Below, piece by piece: positions 45,235 through 54,723 of a stretch of DNA of 60,814 nucleotides; the stretch's first letter is position 1, and each line of letters begins with the position of its first letter. The DNA is from Aliiglaciecola lipolytica E3. Lineage in GTDB: Bacteria; Pseudomonadota; Gammaproteobacteria; Enterobacterales; Alteromonadaceae. The stretch covers positions 1 through 60,814 of the forward strand of contig NZ_BAEN01000058.1 of NCBI RefSeq assembly GCF_000314975.1, written 5' to 3'. The notes below the pieces were generated by a model, which saw only the letters and a list, made by a program, of their open reading frames with translations, was not told the DNA's origin and ran no database searches. The translations under genes were made by a program, and so were the position numbers.

Positions 45235-45725
45235 GGGGCTAAAGCCCCTGTCGCACGGGATTTTTCCAGTGTGTCGCTTGATGTTTTAATTTGATTCTAC
45301 CTCACGGGGCTAAAGCCCCGCCTACAGGTGTAGCACGGGATTTTTCCAGTGTGTCGCTTGATGTTTTAATTTGATTCTACCTCACGGGGCTAAAGCCCCG
45401 CCTACAGGTGTCGCACGGGATTCATCCCGTGGATTGCTTGATGTTTTAGTTCGATTTAACCTCTCGAGGCTAAAGCGCGCCTACAGGTGTAGCACGGGAT
45501 TTTTCCCGTGAGTCGTTTGATTTTAGCTTAATCTAACCTCGCGAGGCTAAAGCCCCGCCTGCAGGTGTAGCACGGGATTCATCCCGTGAGTCGTTTGATT
45601 TTAGCTTAATCTAACCTCGCGAGGCTAAAGCCCCGCCTACAGGTGTAGCACGGGATTTTTCCCGTGGATTGCTTGATGTTTTAGCTTGATTTTACCTTGC
45701 GGGGCTATAAAGCCCCGTCTACAGG
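45235..45725. repeat. REP/BIME array, seven units of 71-80 bp
   Basis: The GGGGCTAAAGCCCC-type palindrome starts at 45235, 45306, 45386, 45466, 45543, 45621 and 45701, so unit lengths are 71, 80, 80, 77, 78 and 80. Each unit continues with CCTACAGGTGTAGC and a CACGGGATTTTTCCCGTG-type palindrome, then a T-rich spacer. The two palindromes are head-to-head GTAG REPs. The array fills the gap between the convergent fbp and hppA genes. Some copies have broken stems (for example TTTTTCCAGTG in the first two), which suggests decay. The remaining 45189-45234 shows no gene. Confidence 0.9.
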
Positions 45726-45733
45726 TTTATTGT

Positions 45734-47737
45734 TTATGATGTGGTGAGCAGAGGTGCAATCACCAAGCTCACGATAGCCATAACATTGATTAGTATGTTC
45801 ATCGCTGGGCCTGAGGTGTCTTTGAATGGGTCGCCGACAGTATCACCAACTACAACCGCGGCATGTGTTTCCGATCCTTTTCCACCCAAATTGCCTTTTT
45901 CAACGTATTTTTTGGCGTTGTCCCAAGCTCCACCTGCATTTGCCATCATCAAAGCAAGCAACACGCAGCCTAACAATGCTCCACCTAACATCCCGCCTAA
46001 GGCGTGTGCTCCCAACCCAAATCCAACAATTGGGGGAACAGCTACTGCAATCGCGCCGGGTAAAATCATTTTTTTCAACGCAGCTGTAGTTGCAATATCG
46101 ACACAACGACCGGTATCTGGTTCGGCTTCGCCTTCCATCAAGCCTTTAATTTCTCTGAATTGACGGCGGATCTCCTTAATCATTTCAAAGGCAGCATCAC
46201 CGACTGCGGTCATGGTAATAGAGGCAATTAAAAATGGAAGAACACCACCGATAAACAATCCAATTAACACCATAGGATCGCCCAAGTGAAGGGTGAAGTT
46301 GTCGAACTTGGCTGATAGGGTTTCAACAAATGCGGCGATAATTGCCAAAGCCGCCAGTGCTGCTGCGCCGATGGCGAAACCTTTTCCTATGGCAGCCGTG
46401 GTATTGCCTAATTCATCAAGCGAATCAGTAATTTCTCTGGTTTCTTTGCCCAAACCTCCCATTTCAGCAATTCCACCGGCGTTATCTGCTACTGGACCAT
46501 AAGCGTCGATAGCCATGGTGATACCCACAGTGGCTAACATACCCACTGCCGCTATTCCTACGCCATATAAACCAGACAGTGACGTTGAAACATAGATAAT
46601 CCCGCAAATGGTCAGCACAGGAATAACCACCGATTGCATCCCAACCGAAAGCCCTGTAATCATTACCGTGGCTGCGCCAGTTTCACCAGATTTGGCAATC
46701 TTACGAATTGGAGAGGCCGCAGTGTAATATTCAGTCACTAAACCGATAATAATCCCACCTACAGCTCCGGATACCACCGACCACCAGACATGATTATCTA
46801 CACCGATTTTTTGAATAACAAAATAAGCTACTGCGATAAACAGAAATGCCGCGCCCATTGTGCCGGCGCGTAATGCCACTTCAGGCTTAGATGAAGACAT
46901 GAGTTTAACCAAGGCGATACCACCAACAGAACATAGTAGCCCGGCTGACGCTAGCGCTAAAGGTAAGAACATGAGAGATTCTTTATTGCCTAAATCACTC
47001 ATGACCATAGTTGAAGCGATGGCAATGGTGGCAATCATTGAACCACAGTAGGACTCAAATATATCTGAGCCCATGCCGGCGACATCACCTACGTTGTCGC
47101 CCACGTTGTCGGCAATTACCCCTGGGTTACGAGGATCATCTTCTGGAATACCCGCTTCGATTTTGCCAACCAAATCTGCGCCAACATCTGCACTTTTAGT
47201 AAATATACCACCACCGACTCGTGAAAATAGTGCCACTATCGAAGCACCCATACCAAATCCATGTATCGCATGTGCGGATTCCGGATCACCACCAAAATAC
47301 CAATATAAGGTGCCTAGGCCTAACAATCCCATAGAAGCAACGCAAAGCCCCATCACCGAGCCACCTAAAAAGGCCACCGTTAAGGCTTCAGAAGCGCCCT
47401 TATCATGGGCTGCTTGGGTGGTTCTTACGTTTGCCTTGGTTGCTGTAAACATACCAATGTAACCGGCAAAAGCTGAGCAGATAGCACCCGCCGTAAAGGC
47501 AATGGTTGTATTTGCGCCTAATGAAAAGTACAACGCGGTGCCCACTACCAAGGCGAATATAAATAGCATTTTGTACTCGCGATGCATAAATACCATCGCT
47601 CCAAGATGGATCATATCGGCAATTTTGACGATGGCAGCATTTGTCGCTGGATATTTTTTGATAACAAAATAAATAACGAGCGCGAAAAAAAGTCCTAGGA
47701 CGCCAAGAGCTGGTGGTATGTAAAATAACTCGGTCAT
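45734..47737 (-). CDS. hppA: Membrane-bound ion-translocating pyrophosphatase (K+-dependent type)
   Basis: The frame extends to 47788, but the ATG at 47737 has GGGGAAA 4 nt upstream and gives [15 protein letters not shown], 667 residues. About 15 membrane helices are present. The pyrophosphate site includes the acidic [16 protein letters not shown] stretch (about 212-227), preceded by [14 protein letters not shown], and a late [13 protein letters not shown]. The segment [10 protein letters not shown] has Ala where K+-independent enzymes have Lys, which marks the K+-dependent subfamily. It couples pyrophosphate hydrolysis to H+ or Na+ export; which ion cannot be told from the sequence. Soluble ppa lies divergently upstream. 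Confidence 0.94.
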   Translation of the reverse strand: MTELFYIPPALGVLGLFFALVIYFVIKKYPATNAAIVKIADMIHLGAMVFMHREYKMLFIFALVVGTALYFSLGANTTIAFTAGAICSAFAGYIGMFTATKANVRTTQAAHDKGASEALTVAFLGGSVMGLCVASMGLLGLGTLYWYFGGDPESAHAIHGFGMGASIVALFSRVGGGIFTKSADVGADLVGKIEAGIPEDDPRNPGVIADNVGDNVGDVAGMGSDIFESYCGSMIATIAIASTMVMSDLGNKESLMFLPLALASAGLLCSVGGIALVKLMSSSKPEVALRAGTMGAAFLFIAVAYFVIQKIGVDNHVWWSVVSGAVGGIIIGLVTEYYTAASPIRKIAKSGETGAATVMITGLSVGMQSVVIPVLTICGIIYVSTSLSGLYGVGIAAVGMLATVGITMAIDAYGPVADNAGGIAEMGGLGKETREITDSLDELGNTTAAIGKGFAIGAAALAALAIIAAFVETLSAKFDNFTLHLGDPMVLIGLFIGGVLPFLIASITMTAVGDAAFEMIKEIRRQFREIKGLMEGEAEPDTGRCVDIATTAALKKMILPGAIAVAVPPIVGFGLGAHALGGMLGGALLGCVLLALMMANAGGAWDNAKKYVEKGNLGGKGSETHAAVVVGDTVGDPFKDTSGPAMNILINVMAIVSLVIAPLLTTS

Positions 47738-48072
47738 AATTTCCCCAAATTGAGTGGCTATGACACAAAGTGAGACTGCAACCCACACGTTTATCGATAC
47801 GTTACTTCAGGCACACGCTTTGCGATGTTTTATTGTCTATCGTCTAACCTAATTTTAATTAGAAAAGAAGATACCTTTTTGTTTGTTAACATAATTTTTA
47901 CATTAAGTGTTGAATATAACTAGCTATTGTACAAAAGTTCAAGCTTTTGCTACTTATTTAAGCATAATACTTTAAAACATTCCTAATAAGACTAAGGTTG
48001 CGATTTCATCTTGCTCTAGAAGTCTTTATAATCTTGAACATTCCCGTTAAAACAACTTAAAGGTATCAACCA
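47738..48072. other. Divergent promoter region between hppA and ppa
   Basis: This AT-rich gap of 335 bp must hold both promoters. A TATAAT at 48027-48032 lies about 40 bp before the ppa ATG and is a plausible -10 box, without a convincing -35 at normal spacing. AAAGGT at 48058-48063 is the ppa ribosome-binding site. No gene or repeat was seen. Confidence 0.45.
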
Positions 48073-48621
48073 ATGAGCTTAAATGCTGTCCCAGCAGGTA
48101 AAAACCTGCCTGATGAAGTTAACGTTATCATCGAAATTCCAGCCCACGCTGATCCGGTAAAATATGAAGTAGATAAAGAATCCGGTGCAATTTTTGTTGA
48201 CCGATTTATGGCCACTTGTATGCACTATCCAACAAACTACGGGTACGTACCTCATACGCTTTCTCTTGATGGTGACCCAGTTGACGTATTAGTTATCACG
48301 CCATTTCCATTGATGGCAGGTTCAGTTATTCGTTGCAGACCAGTCGGTGTATTAAAAATGACTGATGAATCTGGTGAAGATGCGAAAGTTTTGGCAGTGC
48401 CAGCAGATAAGCTTTCAACTATTTATCGTGGCATTTCAGAAATCGATCAAATTCCTGAACTAACTAAACAGCAAATTGAACATTTCTTTGCTCACTATAA
48501 AGATCTAGAGCCAAACAAATGGGTGAAAATTGAAGGCTGGGGCAATCGCGAAGAAGCTAAAGCTGAAATTGTTGATAGTGTAAAGCGTTACGAAGATGCG
48601 GAAGAAAAGCCTAAGTTCTAA
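48073..48621 (+). CDS. ppa: Soluble inorganic pyrophosphatase (family I)
   Basis: The 182-residue protein matches family I PPase. It has [19 protein letters not shown] (about 17-35), [20 protein letters not shown] (about 51-70) with the active-site DGDPVDVLV, and [12 protein letters not shown] plus [14 protein letters not shown]. Mg-dependent, it hydrolyses pyrophosphate made in biosynthesis. It is divergent from the membrane pyrophosphatase, so the cell can either conserve or discard pyrophosphate energy. An intrinsic terminator follows. Confidence 0.96.
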   Translation: MSLNAVPAGKNLPDEVNVIIEIPAHADPVKYEVDKESGAIFVDRFMATCMHYPTNYGYVPHTLSLDGDPVDVLVITPFPLMAGSVIRCRPVGVLKMTDESGEDAKVLAVPADKLSTIYRGISEIDQIPELTKQQIEHFFAHYKDLEPNKWVKIEGWGNREEAKAEIVDSVKRYEDAEEKPKF

Positions 48622-48640
48622 ACGTATTATTTGATTCTTT

Positions 48641-48670
48641 AGGGCTAGCATTATGTTAGCCCTTTTTTTT
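48641..48670 (+). terminator. Intrinsic terminator after ppa
   Basis: AGGGCTA (48641-48647) pairs with TAGCCCT (48657-48663) around a 9-nt loop and is followed by a run of eight T (48663-48670). It lies 20 bp past the ppa stop codon and is a canonical Rho-independent terminator. Confidence 0.92.
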
Positions 48671-48772
48671 GCCATGAAATATTTGCGTTATGCGCTGAAA
48701 GACAATTAACCTTGATTTCAGGTAAACTGTCATTTGACTTCACTTTCCCTAAATAGAACCTGACCCTAAACC

Positions 48773-50017
48773 ATGCGATTGACAGCCACTCGAAATAATC
48801 CAATGTTGCTATTGTTAGCGATGGCTTTTGTACTGCCTTTAGTTTTTTCAGTGTGGAATGCACTACTTAATAATTTTGTCGTAGAGAAAGCCCAGTTTAC
48901 CGGTGCAGAAATAGGCATGCTACAAAGCTTACGCGAAGTCCCAGGTTTTTTAGCCTTTTCTGCGGTGTTCTTATTGCTTGTTATTAAAGAACAAACCTTT
49001 GCAATGGTGTCCTTGGCTATCATGAGTATTGGTGTTGCGCTAACCGGCTTTTTCCCATTTGAAATTGGCCTATATTGTACCACCGTGATTATGTCCGTTG
49101 GATTCCACTATTTTGAAACCATCAATCAATCGTTAACTTTACAATGGGTGGCGAAAGAGAGCGCCGCCAACTTCATGGGCCAACAATTAGCAGTTAAAAG
49201 CTTTGCCTCTCTTTTTGCATACGGCAGTATTTGGTTACTAATGGATGTGGTTGGTATTCATTACCAAACCATGTATATGCTCGCTGGTGGCTTAGGTTTG
49301 GTTATTGTATTGTTTTTGTGGGGATTTTTTGCTCAGTTTAAGCAGCCGTCTATTCAGCATAAACAGTTGTTTTTGCGCAAACGCTATTGGCTGTATTACT
49401 GCTTAACTTTCTTTAGTGGGGCCCGTAGACAAATTTTTATGGTATTTGCCTCATTCATGATGGTCGAAAAGTTTGGCTATAGTGTAGGCGAGATCAGTTT
49501 ACTATTTATAATCAACTACATATTTAATTTGTTTTTCGCGGCTAAAATTGGCAGTTGGATTGCAAAAGTAGGAGAGCGCACAGCGTTAACTGTTGAATAC
49601 ATCGGTTTGCTAGTTGTATTTATCAGCTATGCAATAGTGACGAATCCACAACTTGCGGCCGCTTTGTATGTCATCGATCATTTATTTTTCGCTATGGCGA
49701 TTGCCATGAAAACCTATTTTCAAAAGATTGCCGATCCAAAAGATATTGCGTCAACCGCGGGTGTTAGCTTTACTATAAATCATATCGCCGCAGTGGTTAT
49801 TCCTGCACTATTGGGAATTGTCTGGCTAACCTCACCCAGTTTAGTTTTTTATATAGGTGCTGCTTTTGCGTTTTGCTCACTGTTATTGGCATTGAACATT
49901 CCTGACTCCCCTAATTCAGGCAATGAAGTTAGGAAAAATCCATTCATGTGGGCAAATAAACCACAAACTGCCTCTGAAACCGAAAGTTCAGCAGTCGCTA
50001 TCAAACCTGTTGTATAA
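48773..50017 (+). CDS. MFS transporter
   Basis: The 414-residue protein has about twelve membrane helices in two bundles with a central loop near 185-200 (FKQPSIQHKQLFLRKRYW). The helix-11/12 region contains SFTINHIAAVVIPALLG. The motif GAEIGMLQSLREVPGFLAF at about 44-62 is typical of a branch of bacterial MFS proteins annotated without substrate. A hydrophilic tail follows (about 390-414). It is followed 13 bp later by a DUF3299 gene on the same strand, so the two may be co-transcribed. The substrate is unknown. Confidence 0.85.
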   Translation: MRLTATRNNPMLLLLAMAFVLPLVFSVWNALLNNFVVEKAQFTGAEIGMLQSLREVPGFLAFSAVFLLLVIKEQTFAMVSLAIMSIGVALTGFFPFEIGLYCTTVIMSVGFHYFETINQSLTLQWVAKESAANFMGQQLAVKSFASLFAYGSIWLLMDVVGIHYQTMYMLAGGLGLVIVLFLWGFFAQFKQPSIQHKQLFLRKRYWLYYCLTFFSGARRQIFMVFASFMMVEKFGYSVGEISLLFIINYIFNLFFAAKIGSWIAKVGERTALTVEYIGLLVVFISYAIVTNPQLAAALYVIDHLFFAMAIAMKTYFQKIADPKDIASTAGVSFTINHIAAVVIPALLGIVWLTSPSLVFYIGAAFAFCSLLLALNIPDSPNSGNEVRKNPFMWANKPQTASETESSAVAIKPVV

Positions 50018-50030
50018 GGAATAAAAAGTT

Positions 50031-50489
50031 ATGCGTTTTTTTGTTTTCGCTTTTATTTTGTTAAGCAATGTCGCTTATAGCAAGCTAACAGAAGTATTTT
50101 GGGAAGATCTTGTTCCCGAAGGTTATATCGCACCGCCTGTCGATATTGATCATAGTTTATCTACAGGACAACAAAACTTGTCTGCGCCAGTGGTGAATAA
50201 ATTTAACAATATGGAAGTGAAAATTCCTGGTTTTGTCGTTCCTTTGGAAGGTGATCAGGAAAAAATAACCGAGTTTTTATTGGTACCTTTTTTCGGTGCC
50301 TGCATACACGTTCCACCACCGCCACCAAATCAAATCGTGCACGTCACTATTCCAGAGGGAGTACCTGCGGTTGCGTTAACTGATGTGATTTGGGTAGTGG
50401 GTATACTTACCACTGAGGCATGGAGTGGGGACATTGCGACTGTTGGTTACAGTCTCAAAGGGACAAGTATCATGCCGTATGACGGGTAG
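50031..50489 (+). CDS. DUF3299 lipoprotein-like periplasmic protein
   Basis: The 152-residue protein has a signal peptide (MRFFVFAFILLSNVAYSKL, cut near 17) and the DUF3299 core VKIPGFVVPLEGDQEKITEF (given in part, about 63-82). It also has LLVPFFGACIHVPPPPPNQI (about 83-102), with one Cys and a Pro-rich loop. The family is secreted and of unknown function. In other genomes it often sits beside ABC transporters for metals or macrolides, but here it follows an MFS gene. Its TAG stop is inside a perfect palindrome shared with the convergent oxygenase gene. Confidence 0.88.
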   Translation: MRFFVFAFILLSNVAYSKLTEVFWEDLVPEGYIAPPVDIDHSLSTGQQNLSAPVVNKFNNMEVKIPGFVVPLEGDQEKITEFLLVPFFGACIHVPPPPPNQIVHVTIPEGVPAVALTDVIWVVGILTTEAWSGDIATVGYSLKGTSIMPYDG

Positions 50490-50505
50490 ATCCGCTGATC
50501 TACCC
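50484..50505. other. Perfect palindrome containing both convergent stop codons
   Basis: GGGTAGATC (50484-50492) and GATCTACCC (50497-50505) form a perfect 9-bp stem with a 4-nt loop. The DUF3299 stop TAG (50487-50489) lies in the left arm and the oxygenase stop (50500-50502, minus strand) in the right. No T-run follows on either side, so it is not a standard intrinsic terminator. It may still fold at the 3' end of both mRNAs. Confidence 0.7.
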
Positions 50506-51195
50506 TGTATAAATTCGTTCAGCAGGGTTAAACAATACCCACGAAGTTAGTATATATTTGTCATTAGACACCGGCACGCACCCTCTATGGGTGTGGGTAA
50601 AGTAAGCAGGCGCTATTACCATTCTGCCGGCTTTGGGGCTGACAGTTTTATCTTGGTAATAGAAATCTGTGGTGCCACCTTCTTCCACATCATTCAAATA
50701 AAACATAAATAGCAAAATGCGGTGCAGAGCTTCATTGTTTCCCGCTTGAGGATAAACCTCAGAATGCCAATACGGATACCCGCCTTTTTTGACTTGGTAC
50801 TTTTGTGCGTTTATATCGCCAATACGAAATAAATATTGCACGAGATTTGGTAGGTTCGGTTTACCGACTCTTTCGAAGTTTTCTTGGGTTAACTTAATTG
50901 GTTGCCCATTTGCAGGATCTTGCACGGTCAAGCCAATGGGTCCAATCAACGCAAAAAAATACTTTTCGAAATAACTCATCAGTTGTGCGGAAAGTAGCGG
51001 CAACATTGCCTGATATTCAGTTTGAAATTCAGGATTTTGTACTATCGACACATCCTTACTAATCTTTTTATCGGTGTCGACACCGCCACCAGTACGGCCT
51101 TGATAAGTATTTTTGCTAGCATCAAAGCGTTGTATAAACCCTTTGCATAAATTTTCTGGTAATACGTTATCGATTACTTCAATAAAATCTGTCAT
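50500..51195 (-). CDS. 2-oxoglutarate/Fe(II) oxygenase, prolyl 4-hydroxylase-like
   Basis: The 231-residue protein has a double-stranded beta-helix core. Probable iron ligands are H144 and E146 in YPYWHSEVYPQ (an HxE variant of the usual HxD) and a His of the THTHRG segment, most likely H203. K213 or an Arg nearby would bind 2-oxoglutarate (HRGCVPVSNDKYIL). LLFMFYLNDVEEGGTTDFYY is the family signature around 161-180. It would hydroxylate a protein or small molecule in the cytoplasm; the substrate is unknown. Its ATG overlaps the stop of the upstream thioesterase gene by 4 bp. Confidence 0.85.
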   Translation of the reverse strand: MTDFIEVIDNVLPENLCKGFIQRFDASKNTYQGRTGGGVDTDKKISKDVSIVQNPEFQTEYQAMLPLLSAQLMSYFEKYFFALIGPIGLTVQDPANGQPIKLTQENFERVGKPNLPNLVQYLFRIGDINAQKYQVKKGGYPYWHSEVYPQAGNNEALHRILLFMFYLNDVEEGGTTDFYYQDKTVSPKAGRMVIAPAYFTHTHRGCVPVSNDKYILTSWVLFNPAERIYTG

Positions 51196-51602
51196 TTGGC
51201 AGATTCCTGTTGTGGATAAAAATGCTCTTGAAGCTGCGATTTTATTTCCGCTTCAATGGGCACCGCTTTGTTGGAAGAAAAATCAAATCGTACCAAAGTT
51301 GTATTACCTGATGCGACTTTTTGGTTTTGTTGCCAAATTTCCTGATAAGTTTCGAACGAACTATTCCCAATTCTGCTCACGTAAGTGCGGACTTCAACAG
51401 GTTTGCCGTAAAATATTTGCAGATGAAAATCAATTTTGTAACTGGCTAAAATCAGAGGCCAATTTCGCAGATCTAAGTTTGGACTAAATAATTTGAAAAT
51501 AGGCTCTCTGCCTGATTCAAACCAGCCCGCAACAACTGTGTTACTGACATGGGCCAGCGCATCTGTTTCATAAAATCTGACATTAAATTGTTCGCTAAAC
51601 AT
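51192..51602 (-). CDS. YbgC/4HBT-type hotdog thioesterase
   Basis: The 136-residue protein has the 4HBT motif VRFYETDALAHVSNTVVAGW (about 8-27), where Asp is catalytic and the Tyr/Thr/His surround the active site. It continues as a hotdog domain to about 125. Such enzymes cleave short acyl-CoA esters. It starts 17 bp after uvrA on the same strand and overlaps the 2OG-oxygenase gene by 4 bp. It is coupled to the latter and may be co-transcribed with uvrA. Confidence 0.88.
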   Translation of the reverse strand: MFSEQFNVRFYETDALAHVSNTVVAGWFESGREPIFKLFSPNLDLRNWPLILASYKIDFHLQIFYGKPVEVRTYVSRIGNSSFETYQEIWQQNQKVASGNTTLVRFDFSSNKAVPIEAEIKSQLQEHFYPQQESAK

Positions 51603-51619
51603 ACTTCAGTCCGTTTTAT

Positions 51620-54454
51620 TTATTTGGCATTTTCCAAAATAGGCTTGAGGAAATGCGCAGTGTGAGATTTTGCCACTTTGCAGACATCTTCTGGTGTACC
51701 TTGGGCGATAATATTGCCGCCACCAGATCCTCCTTCTGGGCCTAGGTCTACAATCCAATCTGCGGTTTTAATTACATCTAGGTTGTGCTCAATAACCACC
51801 ACGGTATTCCCGTGATCGCGTAATCTATGCAGTACTTCCAGTAGTTGTTTAATATCGTGAAAGTGTAGTCCTGTTGTAGGCTCATCTAAAATATACAGGG
51901 TTTGTCCGGTATCGCGTTTAGACAATTCCTTGGCCAATTTGACACGCTGCGCTTCCCCGCCTGACAGAGTCGTTGCAGATTGGCCTAGACGAATATACGA
52001 CAATCCAACATCCATGAGCGTTTGCAGTTTGCGAGCTATAGCCGGGATTGCATCAAAAAACTCCCGTGCCTCTTCAACTGTCATGTTCAATACTTGATTG
52101 ATATTTTGACCTTTGTAGGTAATTTCCAGCGTCTCTCGGTTGTAGCGTTTACTCTTGCACACGTCACAAGGGACATACACATCAGGTAGAAAATGCATCT
52201 CTACTTTGATTAAACCATCACCTTGGCAGGCTTCACATCGTCCGCCTTTCACATTAAAGCTAAATCGTCCCGGTTTGTACCCGCGTGATCGTGCTTCTTG
52301 GGTTGCAGCGAACATTTCACGAATTGGCGTAAAAATACCCGCGTAGGTGGCTGGGTTCGAGCGTGGAGTACGACCGATGGGGCTCTGATCTATGTCGACT
52401 ACTTTGTCTAACTGATCAAGCCCTGTTATGTCTTTATATGGCGCCGCTTCACCTGTAGTTGCACCATTTAAGGCATGATGAGCTAGCTTGTAAAATGTAT
52501 CGTTTACTAAGGTAGACTTTCCAGAACCTGATACCCCTGTAACACAGGTCATCAGGCCAACAGGTATGTGTAAATCAACTGCTTGTAGGTTATTTCCAGT
52601 CGCCCCAGTTAACTTCACCCATTTATCGTCTTTAACTGGATTGCGTTTTTTAGGTATCTCTATTCTTTCTCTACCAGATAAATATTTACCAGTAAGTGAG
52701 TCTTCACTTTCTAATATGTCTTTTAAGCTGCCTTCGGCGACAATTTGGCCACCATGCACACCTGCACCAGGGCCAATATCAACAATATAATCTGCTTCTT
52801 TAATGGCATCTTCATCATGTTCAACCACGATCACTGTATTCCCTAAGTCACGCAGATGACGTAGAGTTTTCAACAGGCGTTCATTGTCTCGTTGATGCAA
52901 GCCGATGGAAGGTTCGTCCAAAACATACATAACTCCCACTAAACCAGCACCGATTTGACTAGCTAAACGAATACGTTGAGCTTCGCCACCCGACAAGGTA
53001 TCGGCACTTCTAGACATGGAAAGGTAGTTCAAACCAACGTTAACTAAAAAGCTAAGACGATCATTAATTTCTTTTAGTATTTTTTCAGCGATTTGTGCGC
53101 GTTGGCCGGTTAGGTTTAAGCCATTGAAAAAATCCAAAGCGTCTGAAATAGACATTTCAGTAATACTAGGTAATGCCGTTTCGCCAATAAATACGTTTCT
53201 GGCTTCTAATCGCAATCGTGCTCCACCACAACTATTACAATGCTGTTGGCTGAGATACTTAGAGAGTTCCTCACGTACCGCATTAGATTCTGTTTCGCGG
53301 TAGCGGCGATCCATATTCGGAATAATGCCTTCAAATGGATGCTTACGCTCCATAATATCGCCACGGTCATTGATGTATTTGAATTTTATGGCTGTCCCTT
53401 TGCTGCCATGCAAAATCACTTCTTGGAATTTTGGCTCAAGTTCTACAAATGGCACAGTTAAGCTAAAACCGTAATGATCGGCTACTGCTTGCAGCATTTG
53501 GAAATAATAGTAACTGCGTTTGTCCCAACCGCGTATCGCGCCGCCAGATAAGCTCAATTCTTCATTGCTGACAATTTTGCCCGGATCGAAGAATTGTTTA
53601 TTACCTAATCCGTCACAGGTTGGACAGGCACCGGCAGGATTATTAAAAGAAAATAATCTTGGCTCGAGTTCGGCCATGCTGTATCCGCAATGGGGGCAGG
53701 CAAAGTTAGCTGAAAATACCAGCTCTTCTTTTTCAGGCTCGTCCATAAATGCCACTTTTGCGGCACCTGAAGATAATTGCAGTGCCGTTTCAAACGATTC
53801 GGATAAGCGCAGGGCTAAATCATCTCGTACTTTAAATCGATCGACTACCACTTCGATGGTGTGTTTTTTATGTAGATCGAGTTCAGGTGGATCGGATAAG
53901 TCACATACTTCGCCATCGATACGGGCGCGTATATAACCCTGAGCGGCCAGTCCTTCGAGGGTTTTGATATGTTCGCCTTTCCGCTCTTGTACTACCGGAG
54001 CAAGCAACATGAGTTTTGTGCCTTCCTCCATTTCCAATACCCGGTCAACCATCTGACTGACAGTTTGAGCGGCTAATGGAACATCATGAGTAGGACAACG
54101 AGGCTCACCAACACGGGCAAATAATAAACGCAAATAATCATAAATTTCAGTAATCGTACCCACCGTAGAACGTGGGTTATGCGATGTTGATTTTTGCTCT
54201 ATGGAAATAGCGGGAGACAAGCCTTCGATGTGGTCAACATCGGGTTTTTCCATCATCGATAAGAATTGTCTGGCATAGGCGGAAAGAGATTCAACATAAC
54301 GTCTTTGTCCTTCAGCGTACAAGGTATCAAATGCCAAAGAAGATTTACCCGAACCAGACAAGCCGGTAATAACAATTAGCTTGTCGCGAGGTAGCGTTAT
54401 ATTAATGTTTTTCAGATTGTGGGTGCGTGCACCCCTAACTTCAATTTTATCCAT
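51620..54454 (-). CDS. uvrA: Excinuclease ABC subunit A
   Basis: The frame extends to 54478, but the ATG at 54454 gives [19 protein letters not shown], the normal UvrA start, and 944 residues. Walker [13 protein letters not shown] (about 31-42), the first zinc finger CPHCGYS with CPTCDGLG (about 253-287), two ABC signature motifs ([12 protein letters not shown] and [12 protein letters not shown]) and the second zinc finger ([12 protein letters not shown], about 740-767) are all present. It recognises DNA damage and loads UvrB. No LexA box was found in the upstream 270 bp. Confidence 0.97.
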   Translation of the reverse strand: MDKIEVRGARTHNLKNINITLPRDKLIVITGLSGSGKSSLAFDTLYAEGQRRYVESLSAYARQFLSMMEKPDVDHIEGLSPAISIEQKSTSHNPRSTVGTITEIYDYLRLLFARVGEPRCPTHDVPLAAQTVSQMVDRVLEMEEGTKLMLLAPVVQERKGEHIKTLEGLAAQGYIRARIDGEVCDLSDPPELDLHKKHTIEVVVDRFKVRDDLALRLSESFETALQLSSGAAKVAFMDEPEKEELVFSANFACPHCGYSMAELEPRLFSFNNPAGACPTCDGLGNKQFFDPGKIVSNEELSLSGGAIRGWDKRSYYYFQMLQAVADHYGFSLTVPFVELEPKFQEVILHGSKGTAIKFKYINDRGDIMERKHPFEGIIPNMDRRYRETESNAVREELSKYLSQQHCNSCGGARLRLEARNVFIGETALPSITEMSISDALDFFNGLNLTGQRAQIAEKILKEINDRLSFLVNVGLNYLSMSRSADTLSGGEAQRIRLASQIGAGLVGVMYVLDEPSIGLHQRDNERLLKTLRHLRDLGNTVIVVEHDEDAIKEADYIVDIGPGAGVHGGQIVAEGSLKDILESEDSLTGKYLSGRERIEIPKKRNPVKDDKWVKLTGATGNNLQAVDLHIPVGLMTCVTGVSGSGKSTLVNDTFYKLAHHALNGATTGEAAPYKDITGLDQLDKVVDIDQSPIGRTPRSNPATYAGIFTPIREMFAATQEARSRGYKPGRFSFNVKGGRCEACQGDGLIKVEMHFLPDVYVPCDVCKSKRYNRETLEITYKGQNINQVLNMTVEEAREFFDAIPAIARKLQTLMDVGLSYIRLGQSATTLSGGEAQRVKLAKELSKRDTGQTLYILDEPTTGLHFHDIKQLLEVLHRLRDHGNTVVVIEHNLDVIKTADWIVDLGPEGGSGGGNIIAQGTPEDVCKVAKSHTAHFLKPILENAK

Positions 54455-54723
54455 GGATCCAGAATGTTGCCTGACCAAAAGATCAGTATTACATAATTGC
54501 CAATTTTGCTCTATTAGGAACTGCCCAATTCGCTAAAAAAAGCCAAACTTTTTTTGCTCAGGCGCTTTTTGTGCTCTCTATCGCCATTTTTAATGCTGTG
54601 ATAAACTTCGCGGCCAATTAAGCTCTGCGTCACTAAGAAAATCAGCGCCAACGATATCTGAAACTTAGTGGAGCATATTTTCGACTGTCTTATTTAAACT
54701 TTTTAACAGCATAGTGATTTGAT

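Noticed and set aside
45741-46163. 140-codon open frame on the plus strand inside hppA
   Set aside because: It is the antisense shadow of a low-complexity, Ala/Gly-rich membrane gene. No ribosome-binding site and no recognisable protein.
53620-53633. TTGGACAGGCACC sequence inside uvrA
   Set aside because: It encodes the invariant CPTC zinc ligands and is therefore explained by protein conservation.
53520-53936. 138-codon open frame on the plus strand inside uvrA
   Set aside because: It lies opposite the conserved zinc-finger region of uvrA, whose protein is clearly the real product.
54455-54723. LexA box search upstream of uvrA
   Set aside because: CTGT at 54687 has no ACAG at the required 8-bp spacing; the next ACAG is too far away.
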